From: Sphingomonas sp. BK580
GTDB lineage: Bacteria > Pseudomonadota > Alphaproteobacteria > Sphingomonadales > Sphingomonadaceae
Assembly (NCBI RefSeq): GCF_014194975.1
Contig: NZ_JACIAY010000002.1
Span: 186,001-250,000 of the forward strand
Direction of reading: 5' to 3'
Length of the DNA: 64,000 nucleotides
Shown: positions 16,534-24,142 of the stretch, one piece after another
How positions within the stretch are numbered: position 1 is the first letter of the stretch
Layout of the letters: the number at the start of each line of letters is the position of its first letter
The notes under the pieces: generated by a model
Database searches by the model: none
The model's input: the letters and a program-made list of their open reading frames with translations, nothing else
Told to the model about the DNA's origin: nothing
Program-made: the position numbers and the translations under genes

Positions 16534-19500
16534 TGGCCGAGGACACGCTCCCGACCGCGGGCGAGACCGTCGTCGTCCGCCGTCCTCTCTGGCAACGCGT
16601 GCTGAAGTGGGTCGGCATCGCGATCGTGGCGCTGGTGCTGCTCGTCGTCGCGATCGTGCTGGGGATCAACACCGACCCCGGCCGCCGCTTCGTCGCCGAC
16701 AAGATCGGCGGCTACACCACCGCCTCGGGCCTCAACATCAAGGTCGGGCGGATCGACGGCTCGCTCTACGGCCAGCTCCGGCTCAGCGACGTGCGGGTCA
16801 GCGATCCCAAGGGCGTGTTCCTGACCTCGCCGCGGCTCGACCTCGACTGGCGCCCGTTCGCCTTCGTCCGCAACCACGTCGACGTGCGCAGCGTCTCGGC
16901 CGACCTGATCACGCTGCGGCGCAACCCCGAGCTGAAGCCGACGCCGACCACGCCCGAGGACGAGAACGCGCCGCTGCTGCCCGACCTCGACATCGACATC
17001 GACCGGCTCCGCGTCGGCCGCTTCGTCATGGAGCCGCCGGTCGCCGGCGCGCGCCATGTCGCACGCTTCGACGGTCAGGCACATATCGCCGACCGGCGCG
17101 CGCAGCTCGTGGTCGACGCGGCGACGCTGCGCGCCCCCGGCGTCGCCGGCGGCGACGTCGCGCGGGTGCGGCTCGACGCCGTGCCCGACGACGACAAGCT
17201 CGACCTCGACGTGCGGCTCAGCGCCCCCGCCAACGGTGCGGTGGCGCAGCTCGCGGGGCTCAAGGCGCCGCTCACCGCCACGATCGGCGGCCGCGGCAGC
17301 TGGGCCGCGTGGCAGGGGCGCCTGCTGGCGAACCTCGGCGGCGGCGAGCTCGCCAACCTCGCCATCACCGCGCGCGACGGCCATATCGAGGTGCGCGGCC
17401 CGACGCGGCCGGGCCTCTACATCGAGGGGCCGGTGGAGCGGCTGACCGCGCCCGCGCTCACCGTCGCAGCCGACGTCACGCTCGCCGAGCGCCGCGCGGA
17501 CACGCGGATCAAGCTCGCCTCGCAGGCGCTCGCGGTCGACGCGGGCGGTCTGCTCGACCTCGCCAACAGCAGCTTCGGCAACTTCGCGGTCGATGCCAAG
17601 CTGCTGACGCCCGGCGCGATCATGCCGGGCGTGAGCGGGCGCGACGTGCTCGCGCGCGTGGTGCTCAACGGCGCCTTCGCGACCCCGACGGTCGACTACA
17701 AGATCCGCGCCGCCGCGCTCGGCTTCCAGCAGACCTCGGTGCAGGGGCTGTATGCCGAGGGTCTGGCGCGGGTGAACAGCGACCGCATCCTGGTGCCGGT
17801 GCACGCGCGTGCGCGCCGCATCGCCGGGCTCAACGCCGCGCTCGGCGGGCTCACCACCAACGCGCGGATCGACGGCGACCTCGCGATCGCCATGCCCAAC
17901 ATCCTGTCCGACAATCTCCGCATCCGCTCGGACACGATCGACGCGACCGCGATCATCGCCGCCAACACCGCCACCGGCCGCTACACCGGCGGCCTGCAGG
18001 GCCGCGTCAACAACTTCCGCGTCGACAGCGTCGGCGTGATCAACGTCCAGACCGACGCCAAGCTCGTGCCCGGGCCGGACGGCGGGTTCGGCATCACCGG
18101 CAAGGTCGCGCTCCAGACCAAGCAGCTGTTCAACGAGGGCGTCCGCAACTTCCTCGGCGGCAACGCGGTGATGAGCACGCGCTTCGGCTACTCGCCGACG
18201 GGGGTGGTGACGTTCCAGAGCCTGTCGCTCAACGCGCCGCAGTTCCGGGTCACCCGCGGGCAGGGTCGCTTCGACCCCGCCAACGGCGCGCTGCTGGTCG
18301 ACGCCGACGCCTATTCGACCCAGTACGGCCCGCTCTACGCGCGCGTGACCGGCTCCTCGACCGCGCCCGTCGTGCGGCTGCGGGCGCCACGACCCGGCGT
18401 AGGGATTGGACTCGCCAACCTCGACGCGCGCGTGGTGGGTCGCGGCGGCGCCTATCAGGTCAACGCCAGCGGTGGCACCAACTACGGCGCCTTCACTGCC
18501 GACGTGCTGGTGACGCCGGGCAACCGGCTCGCGGTCGACATCCGCCGCGTGCTGTTCGCCGGCATCGACTTCGCCGGCCGCGTCGTACAGACCGCCGCCG
18601 GCCCCTTCGCGGGGCAGGTGCGCTTCGCCGGCAACGGGCTGAACGGCAATGTCGCGCTCGGCGCGCAGGGCAAGTATCAGCGCGCGAGCGTCGACGCGCG
18701 CGCCGCCGGCGCGACGATCCCGGGCATGGCCGGCTTCAGCATCGGCCGCGCGATCGTCACGGCCGACGCGGTGCTCTACGACAAGCCGCAGATCGTCGCG
18801 GACGCGCAGGTCGCCAACCTGCGCTACGGCGCGACGCTGCTCCAGACCGGCCGCGTCAAGGTGAACTATCGCGACGGCGCGGGGACCGCTCAGGCGCTGT
18901 TCAACGGCTCCAACGGCGTGCCCTTCCGCCTCGCCGTCAACTCGCGGCTGTCGCCCAGCCTCTATCTGGTCGCGCTGAGCGGCGCGGCGAACAACGTCGC
19001 CTTCCGCACCGCCCAGCCGGCGCGGATCGTGCCGGCGAACGGCGGTTACCGGCTCGAGCCGGCGCGGCTCGACTTCGACAAGGGCTCGCTGCGGCTCGCC
19101 GGTCGATTCGGCGGCGGCGCGACCCAGGCGCAGATGCGGCTCGACCGGCTCGACCTGTCGCTGATCAGCGCGCTCGTGCCCAACCTCGGCGTCAACGGTC
19201 AGGCGACCGGCAGCCTCGACTATGTCCAGGACAAGGGCGAGGCGTTCCCGCGCGCGGATGCGCGGCTCAACGTCACCAACTTTACCCGATCGAGCCTGGT
19301 CGCGGTGTCCGAGCCGGTCGACGTCGTGTTCCAGGGCCGGCTGTCGAGCGCGGCGGGCGAGGGGCGCGCGCTGATCAAGCGCGCCGGTACGCCGGTCGGG
19401 CGCCTGGTGGCGACGCTGACCCCGTCGGGCAGCGGCAGCTGGACGACCCGGCTGATGCAGGGGCCGCTCGGCGGCGGGATCCGCTACAACGGGCCCGCGG

Positions 19501-20783
19501 GCGTGCTGTTCAGCTTCGCCGGCCTGGCGCAGCAGCAGCTGACCGGGCCGATGGCGATCGCGGCCGACTTCGGCGGCGCCGTCTCGGCGCCGCGCGTGAT
19601 CGGGCTGATCCGCGCCGACAACCTCACCTACGACAACGAGGCCTATGGCACGCGCCTGACCAACATGAAGATCGCGGCGCGCTTCAACAACGACCGGCTC
19701 GAGCTGCAGCAGCTGCAGGCGCGCGCCGGGCAGGGGAGCGTGCAGGCGCAGGGCAATGTCGGACTCGCGGCGGCGCAAGGCTTCCCGCTCGACCTCCGCG
19801 TTGCGATGCGCGACGCGCAGCTGGCGCGCTCCGACGCGCTCGGCGCCACCGCCAGCGGCGACATCCGCATCCAGAACAGCGCGAGCGGCGGGCTGATCAG
19901 CGGCCAGATCAACGTGCCCAACGCGCGCTACGAGATCATCCGACAGGGCGCCGCCGAGGTGCCCGAGCTCACCGGCGTGCGCAAGAAGAGCGAGGTCCTC
20001 GCCCAGCAGGCCGCCGCGGCCGCGGCGAAGGCGGCGGGACAGCCGCCCGCGCCCGCGTCGCCGCCGGGCCTGTTCAAGCTCGACCTGCGTCTCCGCGCTG
20101 ACAACCAGCTCTATGTCTCGGGCATGGGGCTGGAGAGCGAGTGGCAGATGGACATGCGCGTCGGCGGCACCTCGGCGGCGCCGGTGATCAACGGCGGGCT
20201 CGACCTCGTGCGCGGCACCTATTCCTTCGCGGGCAAGCGCTTCGAGGTGGAGCGCGGGCAGGTGCGCTTCCGCGGCGGCGCGCTGACCGATCCGGACATC
20301 AACATCCTGGCGACCACCACCAACGACAACGTCACCTTCAACATCGCCATTACCGGTACCGGCCAGCGACCGCAGATCGCCTTCACCTCGACTCCCTCGC
20401 TGCCGCAGGACGAGGTGCTGAGCCGCCTGCTGTTCGGCACCAACCCGGAGAATCTCTCGGCGACCGAGGCGATCCAGCTGGCGAGCGCGCTCAACTCGCT
20501 GCGCGGCTCGGGCGGCGGGCTCAACCCGCTCGGCAAGCTGCGCTCCGCCACCGGTTTCGACCGGCTGCGCATCCTCGGCGCGGACGAGGCGAGCGGGCGC
20601 GGCTCGGCGCTGGCCGCGGGCAAGTATCTGACCGACGACATCTACGTCGAGATCGTCACCGACGCGCGCGGCTTCACCGCGACGCAGCTGACGATCGCGC
20701 TGACGCGGGCGATCAGCGTGCTGTCGCAGGCGGGGTCGTTCGGCGGGTCGAACGTGCAACTGCGCTACTCGCGCGACTTCTAG
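16533..20783 (+). CDS. tamB: Translocation and assembly module protein TamB
   Basis: A 1416-aa inner-membrane-anchored periplasmic bridge that partners TamA. An N-terminal transmembrane anchor (residues about 25-48; VGIAIVALVLLVVAIVLG) is followed by a long beta-taco of repeats and the C-terminal TamB/DUF490 domain (GGTSAAPVINGGLDLVRGTY, LLFGTNPENLSATEAIQLA), ending with Phe (RYSRDF). Size and layout match alphaproteobacterial TamB. It overlaps tamA by 1 nt. A long open frame exists on the opposite strand, but it is a GC-driven shadow. Confidence 0.92.
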   Translation: MAEDTLPTAGETVVVRRPLWQRVLKWVGIAIVALVLLVVAIVLGINTDPGRRFVADKIGGYTTASGLNIKVGRIDGSLYGQLRLSDVRVSDPKGVFLTSPRLDLDWRPFAFVRNHVDVRSVSADLITLRRNPELKPTPTTPEDENAPLLPDLDIDIDRLRVGRFVMEPPVAGARHVARFDGQAHIADRRAQLVVDAATLRAPGVAGGDVARVRLDAVPDDDKLDLDVRLSAPANGAVAQLAGLKAPLTATIGGRGSWAAWQGRLLANLGGGELANLAITARDGHIEVRGPTRPGLYIEGPVERLTAPALTVAADVTLAERRADTRIKLASQALAVDAGGLLDLANSSFGNFAVDAKLLTPGAIMPGVSGRDVLARVVLNGAFATPTVDYKIRAAALGFQQTSVQGLYAEGLARVNSDRILVPVHARARRIAGLNAALGGLTTNARIDGDLAIAMPNILSDNLRIRSDTIDATAIIAANTATGRYTGGLQGRVNNFRVDSVGVINVQTDAKLVPGPDGGFGITGKVALQTKQLFNEGVRNFLGGNAVMSTRFGYSPTGVVTFQSLSLNAPQFRVTRGQGRFDPANGALLVDADAYSTQYGPLYARVTGSSTAPVVRLRAPRPGVGIGLANLDARVVGRGGAYQVNASGGTNYGAFTADVLVTPGNRLAVDIRRVLFAGIDFAGRVVQTAAGPFAGQVRFAGNGLNGNVALGAQGKYQRASVDARAAGATIPGMAGFSIGRAIVTADAVLYDKPQIVADAQVANLRYGATLLQTGRVKVNYRDGAGTAQALFNGSNGVPFRLAVNSRLSPSLYLVALSGAANNVAFRTAQPARIVPANGGYRLEPARLDFDKGSLRLAGRFGGGATQAQMRLDRLDLSLISALVPNLGVNGQATGSLDYVQDKGEAFPRADARLNVTNFTRSSLVAVSEPVDVVFQGRLSSAAGEGRALIKRAGTPVGRLVATLTPSGSGSWTTRLMQGPLGGGIRYNGPAGVLFSFAGLAQQQLTGPMAIAADFGGAVSAPRVIGLIRADNLTYDNEAYGTRLTNMKIAARFNNDRLELQQLQARAGQGSVQAQGNVGLAAAQGFPLDLRVAMRDAQLARSDALGATASGDIRIQNSASGGLISGQINVPNARYEIIRQGAAEVPELTGVRKKSEVLAQQAAAAAAKAAGQPPAPASPPGLFKLDLRLRADNQLYVSGMGLESEWQMDMRVGGTSAAPVINGGLDLVRGTYSFAGKRFEVERGQVRFRGGALTDPDINILATTTNDNVTFNIAITGTGQRPQIAFTSTPSLPQDEVLSRLLFGTNPENLSATEAIQLASALNSLRGSGGGLNPLGKLRSATGFDRLRILGADEASGRGSALAAGKYLTDDIYVEIVTDARGFTATQLTIALTRAISVLSQAGSFGGSNVQLRYSRDF

Positions 20784-20791
20784 CGCAGCGA

Positions 20792-20823
20792 GGCGGCCGA
20801 GGGGCGGTGCCCGCTCGGCCGCC
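20792..20823 (+). terminator. Hairpin after tamB
   Basis: GGCGGCCGAG and CTCGGCCGCC form a perfect 10-bp stem around 12 nt, directly behind the tamB stop. No U tract follows, so termination is plausible rather than certain. Confidence 0.5.
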
Positions 20824-20882
20824 CGCTCGCTGGCGTCGCCGCTCCCAACCGCTATCTCTACCGCGTCACGGGGAGAGGCGCG

Positions 20883-22352
20883 GTGGAGCGGTACGACGTC
20901 ATCATCATCGGCGCGGGCCTGTCGGGCATCGGTGCGGCCTGCCAGTTGCGGCGGAGACTACCCGACCAACGCTTCCTGATCCTCGAGGCCCGGCACGCGA
21001 TCGGCGGCACGTGGGACCTGTTCCGTTATCCCGGCATCCGCTCGGACTCGGACATGCACACGCTCAGCTATAGCTTCCGCCCTTGGCGCGCCGCCGAGGC
21101 GATCGCCGACGGCCCCGCGATCCGCGCGTACATCGAGGAGACCGCGCGCGAGGAGGGCGTCGCCGAGCACATCCGCTTCGGTCATCGCGTCACCGCGGCG
21201 GGTTGGTCGAGCGCCGAGTCGGGCTGGACCCTCACGATCGAGCGGGAGGGCGCAGCGCCGGTCTCGCTCGCCTGCGACTGGCTCCACGCCTGCACCGGCT
21301 ATTATTCCTATGATCGCGCGCATCGGCCCGCTTTCGCCGGGGAGGAAGCGTTCGCGGGCACGATCGTCCACCCGCAATTCTGGCCCGAGCGGCTCGACTA
21401 TGCCGGACGCCGCATCGCGGTGATCGGCAGCGGTGCGACCGCGGTGACGCTGGTGCCGGCGCTGGCGCGCACGGCGGCGCATGTCACGATGGTGCAGCGT
21501 TCACCGAGCTATGTCGTGTCGAGACCGGCGCGCGACCGCATCGCGGACCGCCTGCGGAAGGTGCTGCCGGAACGCGCGGCTTATGCTGCCACGCGCTGGA
21601 AGAACGTGCTGCTCGGGCAATTCTTCTATCGGTTGGCGAGGAGGCGACCGCGTGCGGTCGCGCGGCGTCTGATCGCGATGGTGCGCCACGAGCTCGGCGC
21701 CGGATATGACGTCGCGACCCATTTCACCCCGCGCTACGATCCCTGGGACCAGCGGCTCTGTCTCGTCCCCGACGGTGATCTCTTCGCCGCGCTGCGCGAT
21801 GGGCGCGCCAGCGTCGCCACCGGAACCATCGACCGTCTGACCCGCGACGGCCTGCTGCTTCTCGACGGCACCCATGTCGAGGCCGAGATCGTCGTGACCG
21901 CCACCGGCCTCGACATTTTATTGTTCGGCGGACTCGCTTTGTCCCGGAACGGGACGATCATCGATCCGGCCCGATCGCTCCAGTACAAGGGGATGATGCT
22001 GTCCGACGTGCCGAACTTCAGCTTCGCGTTCGGCTACACCAACGCCTCGTGGACGCTGAAGGCGGACTTGGTCGCCGCCTATCTCTGTCGTCTGCGCCGT
22101 ACGATGCGGCGGCGCGGGGCGGTGAGTGCGACACCGCGCGTGCGGCTTGGCAGCGTGACCGAGGTGCCGTTCGCGGATCTGAGCTCGGGCTATATCCGGC
22201 GCGCGCTGTCGTCGTTGCCGCGCCAGGGGCATCGTAGACCATGGCGGCTGAACCAGAATTACGCGCTCGACGTGCTGGCGCTCCGCTTCGGCTCGGTCGC
22301 CGAGGCCGTCGAGTTCGGCGCGGACCGATCAGGCACTCGGATGAAGAGATAA
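20883..22352 (+). CDS. FAD-dependent Baeyer-Villiger-type monooxygenase
   Basis: A 489-aa class B flavoprotein monooxygenase. It has the N-terminal FAD Rossmann motif (IIIGAGLSGIGAA), the family signature GGTWDLFRYPG, the second Rossmann motif (IAVIGSGATAV) and the Baeyer-Villiger fingerprint FxGxxxHxxxWP, here FAGTIVHPQFWP near residue 155. It probably oxidises a ketone or similar substrate with NADPH and O2; the substrate is unknown. The start is a GTG preceded by GGGGAGAGG. It stands alone, downstream of tamB and upstream of the tiny-ORF array, transcribed toward it. Confidence 0.88.
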   Translation: MERYDVIIIGAGLSGIGAACQLRRRLPDQRFLILEARHAIGGTWDLFRYPGIRSDSDMHTLSYSFRPWRAAEAIADGPAIRAYIEETAREEGVAEHIRFGHRVTAAGWSSAESGWTLTIEREGAAPVSLACDWLHACTGYYSYDRAHRPAFAGEEAFAGTIVHPQFWPERLDYAGRRIAVIGSGATAVTLVPALARTAAHVTMVQRSPSYVVSRPARDRIADRLRKVLPERAAYAATRWKNVLLGQFFYRLARRRPRAVARRLIAMVRHELGAGYDVATHFTPRYDPWDQRLCLVPDGDLFAALRDGRASVATGTIDRLTRDGLLLLDGTHVEAEIVVTATGLDILLFGGLALSRNGTIIDPARSLQYKGMMLSDVPNFSFAFGYTNASWTLKADLVAAYLCRLRRTMRRRGAVSATPRVRLGSVTEVPFADLSSGYIRRALSSLPRQGHRRPWRLNQNYALDVLALRFGSVAEAVEFGADRSGTRMKR

Positions 22353-22362
22353 TGTCCCAATA

Positions 22363-22409
22363 CTTGGTCCCGGTGGCGGCGCGGCAGTCGCGACGCGCAC
22401 CGGGCCAAG
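22363..22409 (-). terminator. Stem-loop downstream of the tiny-ORF array
   Basis: CTTGGTCCCGGTG at 22363-22375 pairs with CACCGGGCCAAG at 22398-22409, with one bulge. It lies 8 nt beyond the last tiny ORF in its transcription direction, and could also end the monooxygenase transcript from the other side. There is no U tract. Confidence 0.45.
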
Positions 22410-22416
22410 GATCCGC

Positions 22417-22476
22417 TTACCAGGGACGGATGGTGGTGCCGACGAAGCCGACCAGCGCGAGAATGAAAGCGAACAT
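22417..22476 (-). CDS. Tiny hydrophobic peptide gene, array copy 1 (last)
   Basis: A 19-codon ORF encoding MFAFILALVGFVGTTIRPW, then TAA. GGAGA stands 6 nt before the ATG. The peptide is one short hydrophobic segment (residues 2-16) with a single Arg and a conserved RPW end, so it probably sits in the inner membrane. It is one of four near-identical genes spaced 73-74 bp apart. Its codons differ from copy 2 at only three places, all silent, which argues that the peptide is under selection. I do not recognise the family; length and form recall type I toxin peptides such as Ibs. Confidence 0.72.
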   Translation of the reverse strand: MFAFILALVGFVGTTIRPW

Positions 22477-22489
22477 CGATTGTCTCCGA

Positions 22490-22549
22490 TTACCAGGGAC
22501 GGATGGTCGTGCCGACGAAGCCAACCAACGCGAGAATGAAAGCGAACAT
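22490..22549 (-). CDS. Tiny hydrophobic peptide gene, array copy 2
   Basis: A 19-codon ORF with the same product as copy 1, MFAFILALVGFVGTTIRPW, but with three silent differences (Leu8, Val9, Thr14 codons). It has the best Shine-Dalgarno of the set, GGAGG, 6 nt before the ATG. The 13-nt spacer to copy 1 is not conserved apart from this ribosome site, while the ORF is. No conserved protein family is recognised. Confidence 0.72.
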   Translation of the reverse strand: MFAFILALVGFVGTTIRPW

Positions 22550-22562
22550 CACGTGCCTCCGA

Positions 22563-22622
22563 TTACCAGGGACGGATGGTGGTGCCGACGAAGCCGACCA
22601 GCGCGAGAACGAAAGCGAGCAT
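22563..22622 (-). CDS. Tiny hydrophobic peptide gene, array copy 3
   Basis: A 19-codon ORF encoding MLAFVLALVGFVGTTIRPW. It differs from copy 1 by Phe2 to Leu and Ile5 to Val, both conservative. GGGAG precedes the ATG by 7 nt. The invariant part across the copies is GFVGTTIRPW, which suggests that the C-terminal half carries the function. Confidence 0.72.
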   Translation of the reverse strand: MLAFVLALVGFVGTTIRPW

Positions 22623-22636
22623 CGATCTACTCCCGA

Positions 22637-22696
22637 TTACCAGGGGCGAATGGTGGTGCCGACGAAACCGATCAGCGCGAGAACGAATGCGAACAT
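22637..22696 (-). CDS. Tiny hydrophobic peptide gene, array copy 4 (first)
   Basis: A 19-codon ORF encoding MFAFVLALIGFVGTTIRPW. Relative to copy 1 it has two conservative changes (Ile5 to Val, Val9 to Ile) and four silent ones (Ala3, Gly10, Ile16, Arg17 codons). AGGGAGAAG lies 5 nt before the ATG. It is promoter-proximal: a weak TTGAGA (22771-22766) and TACCTG (22748-22743) with 17-nt spacing lie upstream on the same strand, next to the CtrA-type box. Confidence 0.72.
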   Translation of the reverse strand: MFAFVLALIGFVGTTIRPW

Positions 22697-22733
22697 GGGT
22701 CTTCTCCCTATTTCTTGCTCAACCCCCCCGAAG

Positions 22734-22752
22734 GGTAACGCGCAGGTAACGC
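22734..22752. promoter_or_regulatory. Direct repeat upstream of the tiny-ORF array
   Basis: GGTAACGC occurs twice, at 22734-22741 and 22745-22752, with an 11-bp period, so both copies face the same side of the helix. It overlaps the putative start region of the array transcript. The binding protein is unknown. Confidence 0.35.
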
Positions 22753-22775
22753 TTTTTTCACCACTTCTCAACGAC

Positions 22776-22792
22776 GTTAACCAGTGGTTAAC
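22776..22792. promoter_or_regulatory. CtrA-type box between the tiny-ORF array and the EAL gene
   Basis: GTTAACCA-G-TGGTTAAC is a perfect 17-bp palindrome that contains TTAA-N7-TTAAC, the full CtrA recognition pattern known from alphaproteobacteria. It lies about 80 nt upstream of the first tiny ORF and about 58 nt upstream of the EAL start, so it could serve either divergent gene. Further TTAA halves with an 8-nt gap follow at about 22808-22823. CtrA binding is inferred, not shown. Confidence 0.55.
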
Positions 22793-22849
22793 CCAAAGTG
22801 GGACGTCTTAAGCTATTCATTAAGCTCGCCTGCCTAGGGTGGCTCCGGA

Positions 22850-24142
22850 ATGGATATGCCTTGCCCCTCGACGCCGTCCGGACCGGTCGACGAAGCACGC
22901 ATCAGCCAGGCCGCGGGTCTCCTCCGCCGCGGCGAATGGCTGGCAGGACTGCGCGACTTCGCCGTGGTGCGGCGCTTGCTCGGTGCCGCGGCCGCGGCCG
23001 ACCTGACGCGCGCGGTCGCCGCGCGTCTCGCTCGCGTGCTGCCGCTGGCGCAGGTCGTCGCGGTAGGGCAGGATGTGATACGTGTTAGGTGCGATGGCGC
23101 ACTCGACGAGGTGGAGCATGTTTCGGCGGCAGTGCGGGCCTTCTTCGATCCGGCAGACGAGCGGTGCGACGCGGCCGCGCGTCATGGCTGGGCGGTGGGC
23201 AGCGCGGTCGCGGCGCCCGAGGTCGACGACGTGACGCTGGCCGAGACCAGCGAGGCCGCGCTGGCCCAGGCGCTCGCGGCACCCGGCGGCGAGGCCATCG
23301 GTGCCGCGCTGGTCGCCGGCGAGGACCTGGCGAGCGAGCTCGACCGGGCGCTGGCGGAGGATGAGATGGAGCTGTTCTATCAGCCCAAGCTCCACGTCCG
23401 TCAGCAGGTGATCAAGAGCGCGGAGGCGCTGATCCGTTGGCGCCACCCGACCCGCGGCCTGATCCCCCCCGCCGATTTCATCCCCCTGGCCGAGGAGGGC
23501 GGTCGCGTCGGGCCGCTGACGCTGTGGACCGTGCGTCGGGCGATCCAGGATCAGCGCCGGCTGCGCCGGCTCGGCCAGGACGTCCGCATCTTCATCAACA
23601 TATCCGGTCAGGTGCTGGCCGACGCGGCCTTCGCCGAGGCGGTGTGTCATTATGTCGCGGCGGCACCGGACGCGCGGCTCGGCTTCGAGATCACCGAGAC
23701 CGCGGTGATCCGCGACCCCGATGGCGCGATCGCCAACCTGCAGCGGTTCGACTCGATCGGCATCACCGTCTCGATCGACGACTATGGCGCCGGCCTGTCG
23801 AGCCTGGCCTATCTCAAGCAGCTGCCCGCGCGCGAGTTGAAGATCGACAAACTGTTCATCACCGGGATCACCAGCTCGCACCGCGACCCGCTGATCGTCC
23901 GTTCCACCATCGACCTCGCGCACGCGCTCGACATGGAGGTGGTCGCCGAGGGGGTGGAGACGCACGCCGCGCTGGCGCTGCTCTCGGTGATGGGCTGCGA
24001 CATGGTGCAGGGCTATGTGCTCAGCCGCCCGGTCGAATTGGAGACGCTCGCCGGCTTCCTCGCGGAGGAGCGCCACCATCGCGCCTCGGCCGACACGCGC
24101 GAGTCGTTCACGCGGCTGAGCGCGACGTGGAAACGCGCCTGA
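22850..24142 (+). CDS. EAL-domain cyclic di-GMP phosphodiesterase
   Basis: A 430-aa protein with a C-terminal EAL domain (about 165-415) and an N-terminal region resembling a degenerate GGDEF domain that lacks its signature. The catalytic set looks complete: EALIRW, NISGQV, EITET, DDYGAG, KIDK and EGVET. It should therefore hydrolyse c-di-GMP to pGpG. It is cytosolic, with no membrane segment. It leads a three-gene operon with the kinase (16-nt overlap) and a receiver protein, and starts close to a CtrA-type box, so cell-cycle or motility control is possible. An in-frame ATG two codons in is an alternative start. Confidence 0.88.
   Translation: MDMPCPSTPSGPVDEARISQAAGLLRRGEWLAGLRDFAVVRRLLGAAAAADLTRAVAARLARVLPLAQVVAVGQDVIRVRCDGALDEVEHVSAAVRAFFDPADERCDAAARHGWAVGSAVAAPEVDDVTLAETSEAALAQALAAPGGEAIGAALVAGEDLASELDRALAEDEMELFYQPKLHVRQQVIKSAEALIRWRHPTRGLIPPADFIPLAEEGGRVGPLTLWTVRRAIQDQRRLRRLGQDVRIFINISGQVLADAAFAEAVCHYVAAAPDARLGFEITETAVIRDPDGAIANLQRFDSIGITVSIDDYGAGLSSLAYLKQLPARELKIDKLFITGITSSHRDPLIVRSTIDLAHALDMEVVAEGVETHAALALLSVMGCDMVQGYVLSRPVELETLAGFLAEERHHRASADTRESFTRLSATWKRA

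Larger units (their letters stand above)
22417..22696 (-). repeat. Tandem array of four ~73-bp units, each one tiny gene
   Basis: The units start at 22417, 22490, 22563 and 22637 (periods 73, 73, 74). Within each unit the 60-bp ORF is conserved and the 13-14-bp spacer is not, except for its Shine-Dalgarno core. This is the result of gene duplication, not a CRISPR array, where the spacers would be longer and the repeats identical. Confidence 0.9.

Noticed and set aside
16367..20759. Long open frames on both strands over tamB
   Set aside because: TamB is well supported in its own frame with anchor, domain and C-terminal Phe; the others are compositional shadows.
22417..22696. CRISPR array
   Set aside because: Four units of 60 bp with 13-14-bp spacers is the reverse of a CRISPR layout, no cas gene is present, and the units encode near-identical peptides.
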